Under the pieces are notes generated by a model, which did no database searches, was not told where the DNA came from, and worked only from the letters and a program-made list of their open reading frames with translations. 6,928 nt of DNA, from assembly GCA_027080405.1 (NCBI GenBank), contig JALWSL010000257.1, forward strand, positions 1 through 6,928, in the 5' to 3' direction. Within the stretch, counting starts at the first letter, position 1, and each line of letters starts with the position of its first letter. Below are positions 6,192 through 6,928 of the stretch, piece by piece. Both the position numbers and the translations under genes were made by a program. The stretch is from Planctomycetaceae bacterium (lineage in GTDB: Bacteria > Planctomycetota > Planctomycetia > Planctomycetales > Planctomycetaceae).

Positions 6192-6674
6192 ATGGATTTT
6201 GAAAACCGGCTTCAGAAAGCAATCGATCGAGGACAAAAGACGAGACAATCGAAACGGCAGTCTCAAGCGGATCAGGCGGCTACTGAAGAAGAATTGAAGG
6301 CGTTGCATTCTGCCGCCCGGCTGGAGCTTTCAGAACATATCGAAGATTGCCTGAAAAAACTGGTCGATCATTTCCCCGGTTTTGAATACGCCACGATCGC
6401 GGATGAACAGGGTTGGGGAGCCAGCATTCGCCGCGATGATATCGAAATGAATCGGGGAGAGGCCGAACGCTACTTCAGCCAGATCCAGATGATCATACGC
6501 CCCTTCACCTCTTCCCATCTGGTCGATCTGAATGCCAAAGCGACAATCCGAAACAAGGAGCTGTACGCCAGAAACCACTTCCAAAGGCTCAGCGAACTCG
6601 ATCTCGAATCGTTTAAGGAATTGATCGACATTTGGATCCTGGAAGCCGCAGAAAAGTATGCGGCTTCCAGCTGA
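6192..6674 (+). CDS. Uncharacterised protein, conserved-looking, 160 residues
   Basis: I do not recognise a named family, though the style matches small soluble proteins I associate with planctomycetes. The first 55 residues are charged and helical (LQKAIDRGQKTRQSKRQ, then EEELKALHSAARLELSEHIE). Residues 56-120 look like an alpha+beta domain: HFPGFEYATIADEQGWGASI (60-79), RDDIEMNRGEAERYFSQIQM (81-100), RPF (103-105). The end is helical again (LDLESFKELIDIWILEAAEKY, in two pieces 137-144 and 145-156). There is no signal peptide, TM segment or metal-binding Cys/His cluster, so it is probably cytoplasmic. Two ATGs stand in tandem. AAGGA (6182-6186) is 5 bases from the second (6192) and 2 from the first (6189), so the second is chosen. 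A 12-bp hairpin covers the last codons. It could have a regulatory or scaffold role, but nothing in the sequence decides this. Confidence 0.8.
   Translation: MDFENRLQKAIDRGQKTRQSKRQSQADQAATEEELKALHSAARLELSEHIEDCLKKLVDHFPGFEYATIADEQGWGASIRRDDIEMNRGEAERYFSQIQMIIRPFTSSHLVDLNAKATIRNKELYARNHFQRLSELDLESFKELIDIWILEAAEKYAASS
6639..6670 (+). other. 12-bp perfect hairpin inside the 3' end of the 160-residue gene
   Basis: CTGGAAGCCGCA (6639-6650) and TGCGGCTTCCAG (6659-6670) pair without mismatch over an 8-base loop (GAAAAGTA). The stop codon TGA at 6672-6674 follows one base later, inside a separate palindrome CTGATCAG (6671-6678). No T-run follows, so it is not a classical terminator. It may protect the 3' end, pause ribosomes or RNA polymerase, or be part of a repeat. 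Confidence 0.75.
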
Positions 6675-6723
6675 TCAGGTAAATCGTCAGACAAATAGAC
6701 CAATCGCAGAGAGCAGGCAAATA

Positions 6724-6764
6724 ACACCCCCACCAGCCACACCTCACCAATCACACCCCACCAG
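6724..6764. repeat. C/A-rich stretch with near-identical direct repeat
   Basis: ACACCCCCACCAG (6724-6736) recurs as ACACCCCACCAG (6753-6764), one C shorter. The whole stretch is almost free of G on the plus strand. A run of five G (6773-6777) follows and could pair with the first C-run. No function is assigned. Confidence 0.45.
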
Positions 6765-6854
6765 AGAAAGACGGGGGACATGGTAGGACACGACTGGAAG
6801 GATGGCCAGCGCGTACTTTCGGGAAGAATCGGTAGAATGGGGGATTGCGCATTG

Positions 6855-6880
6855 TGAGAGATGTTGCTCTCATTTTTTCT
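6855..6880 (+). terminator. Rho-independent terminator downstream of the 160-residue gene
   Basis: TGAGAG (6855-6860) pairs with CTCTCA (6867-6872) over a 6-base loop and is followed by TTTTTTCT (6873-6880). It lies about 180 bases after the stop codon in the right direction. The stem is short and AT-containing, so strength is moderate. Confidence 0.65.
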
Positions 6881-6914
6881 TGTGGATTGTTTCAACAAAC
6901 TTCAAGGGGGGATG

Positions 6915-6928
6915 ATGAGGGCGCGCCC
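6915..6928 (+). CDS. Possible start of a gene running off the window
   Basis: AAGGGGGG (6904-6911) stands just before tandem ATGs at 6912 and 6915. The second reads Met-Arg-Ala-Arg up to the edge. Position after a terminator and the strong ribosome binding site fit a gene start, but four codons cannot prove it. The last ten bases, GGGCGCGCCC, are a perfect palindrome. Confidence 0.2.

Noticed and set aside
6470..6898. Minus-strand open frame of 142 codons
   Set aside because: It is half antisense to the 160-residue gene, crosses the terminator at 6855-6880 and has no ribosome binding site.

Overview
The window looks like ordinary chromosomal backbone of a planctomycete (Planctomycetota, probably Planctomycetales). 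The main clue is the sigma factor: its core regions match the planctomycete RpoD-like type, including a charged non-conserved stretch that runs into a 'SGGNLRLVV' start of region 2. Lipid A synthesis, ClpX, methionine salvage and lineage-type unknown proteins beside long repeat-bearing intergenic regions fit this. The assignment rests on remembered family sequences, not on a search.

Layout from left to right: the 3' part of an RpoD/SigA-like sigma gene (+), closed by a clear rho-independent terminator; a 473-base spacer with three repeat- or hairpin-type elements; mtnA (-), methylthioribose-1-phosphate isomerase; a 691-base divergent spacer with direct repeats, hairpins and a near-consensus promoter pointing at lpxA; lpxA (+), UDP-GlcNAc acyltransferase of lipid A synthesis; a strong hairpin between convergent lpxA and clpX; clpX (-), the unfoldase of the ClpXP protease; a 317-base spacer; a small one-TM protein with a SHOCT-like C-terminus (-); a divergent promoter region; a conserved-looking unknown protein of 160 residues (+) whose 3' end is a 12-bp perfect hairpin; and a tail with a terminator and perhaps the start of another gene.

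The genes do not form one pathway or operon. Neighbours are mostly convergent or divergent, and each gene seems to be its own transcription unit. I see no CRISPR array, tRNA, rRNA, transposase, phage gene or defence cassette, and no candidate for a new multi-gene system. The points of interest are in the non-coding DNA (repeat cluster, paired elements upstream of mtnA, facing -10 boxes, 3' hairpin) and in the two uncharacterised small proteins.
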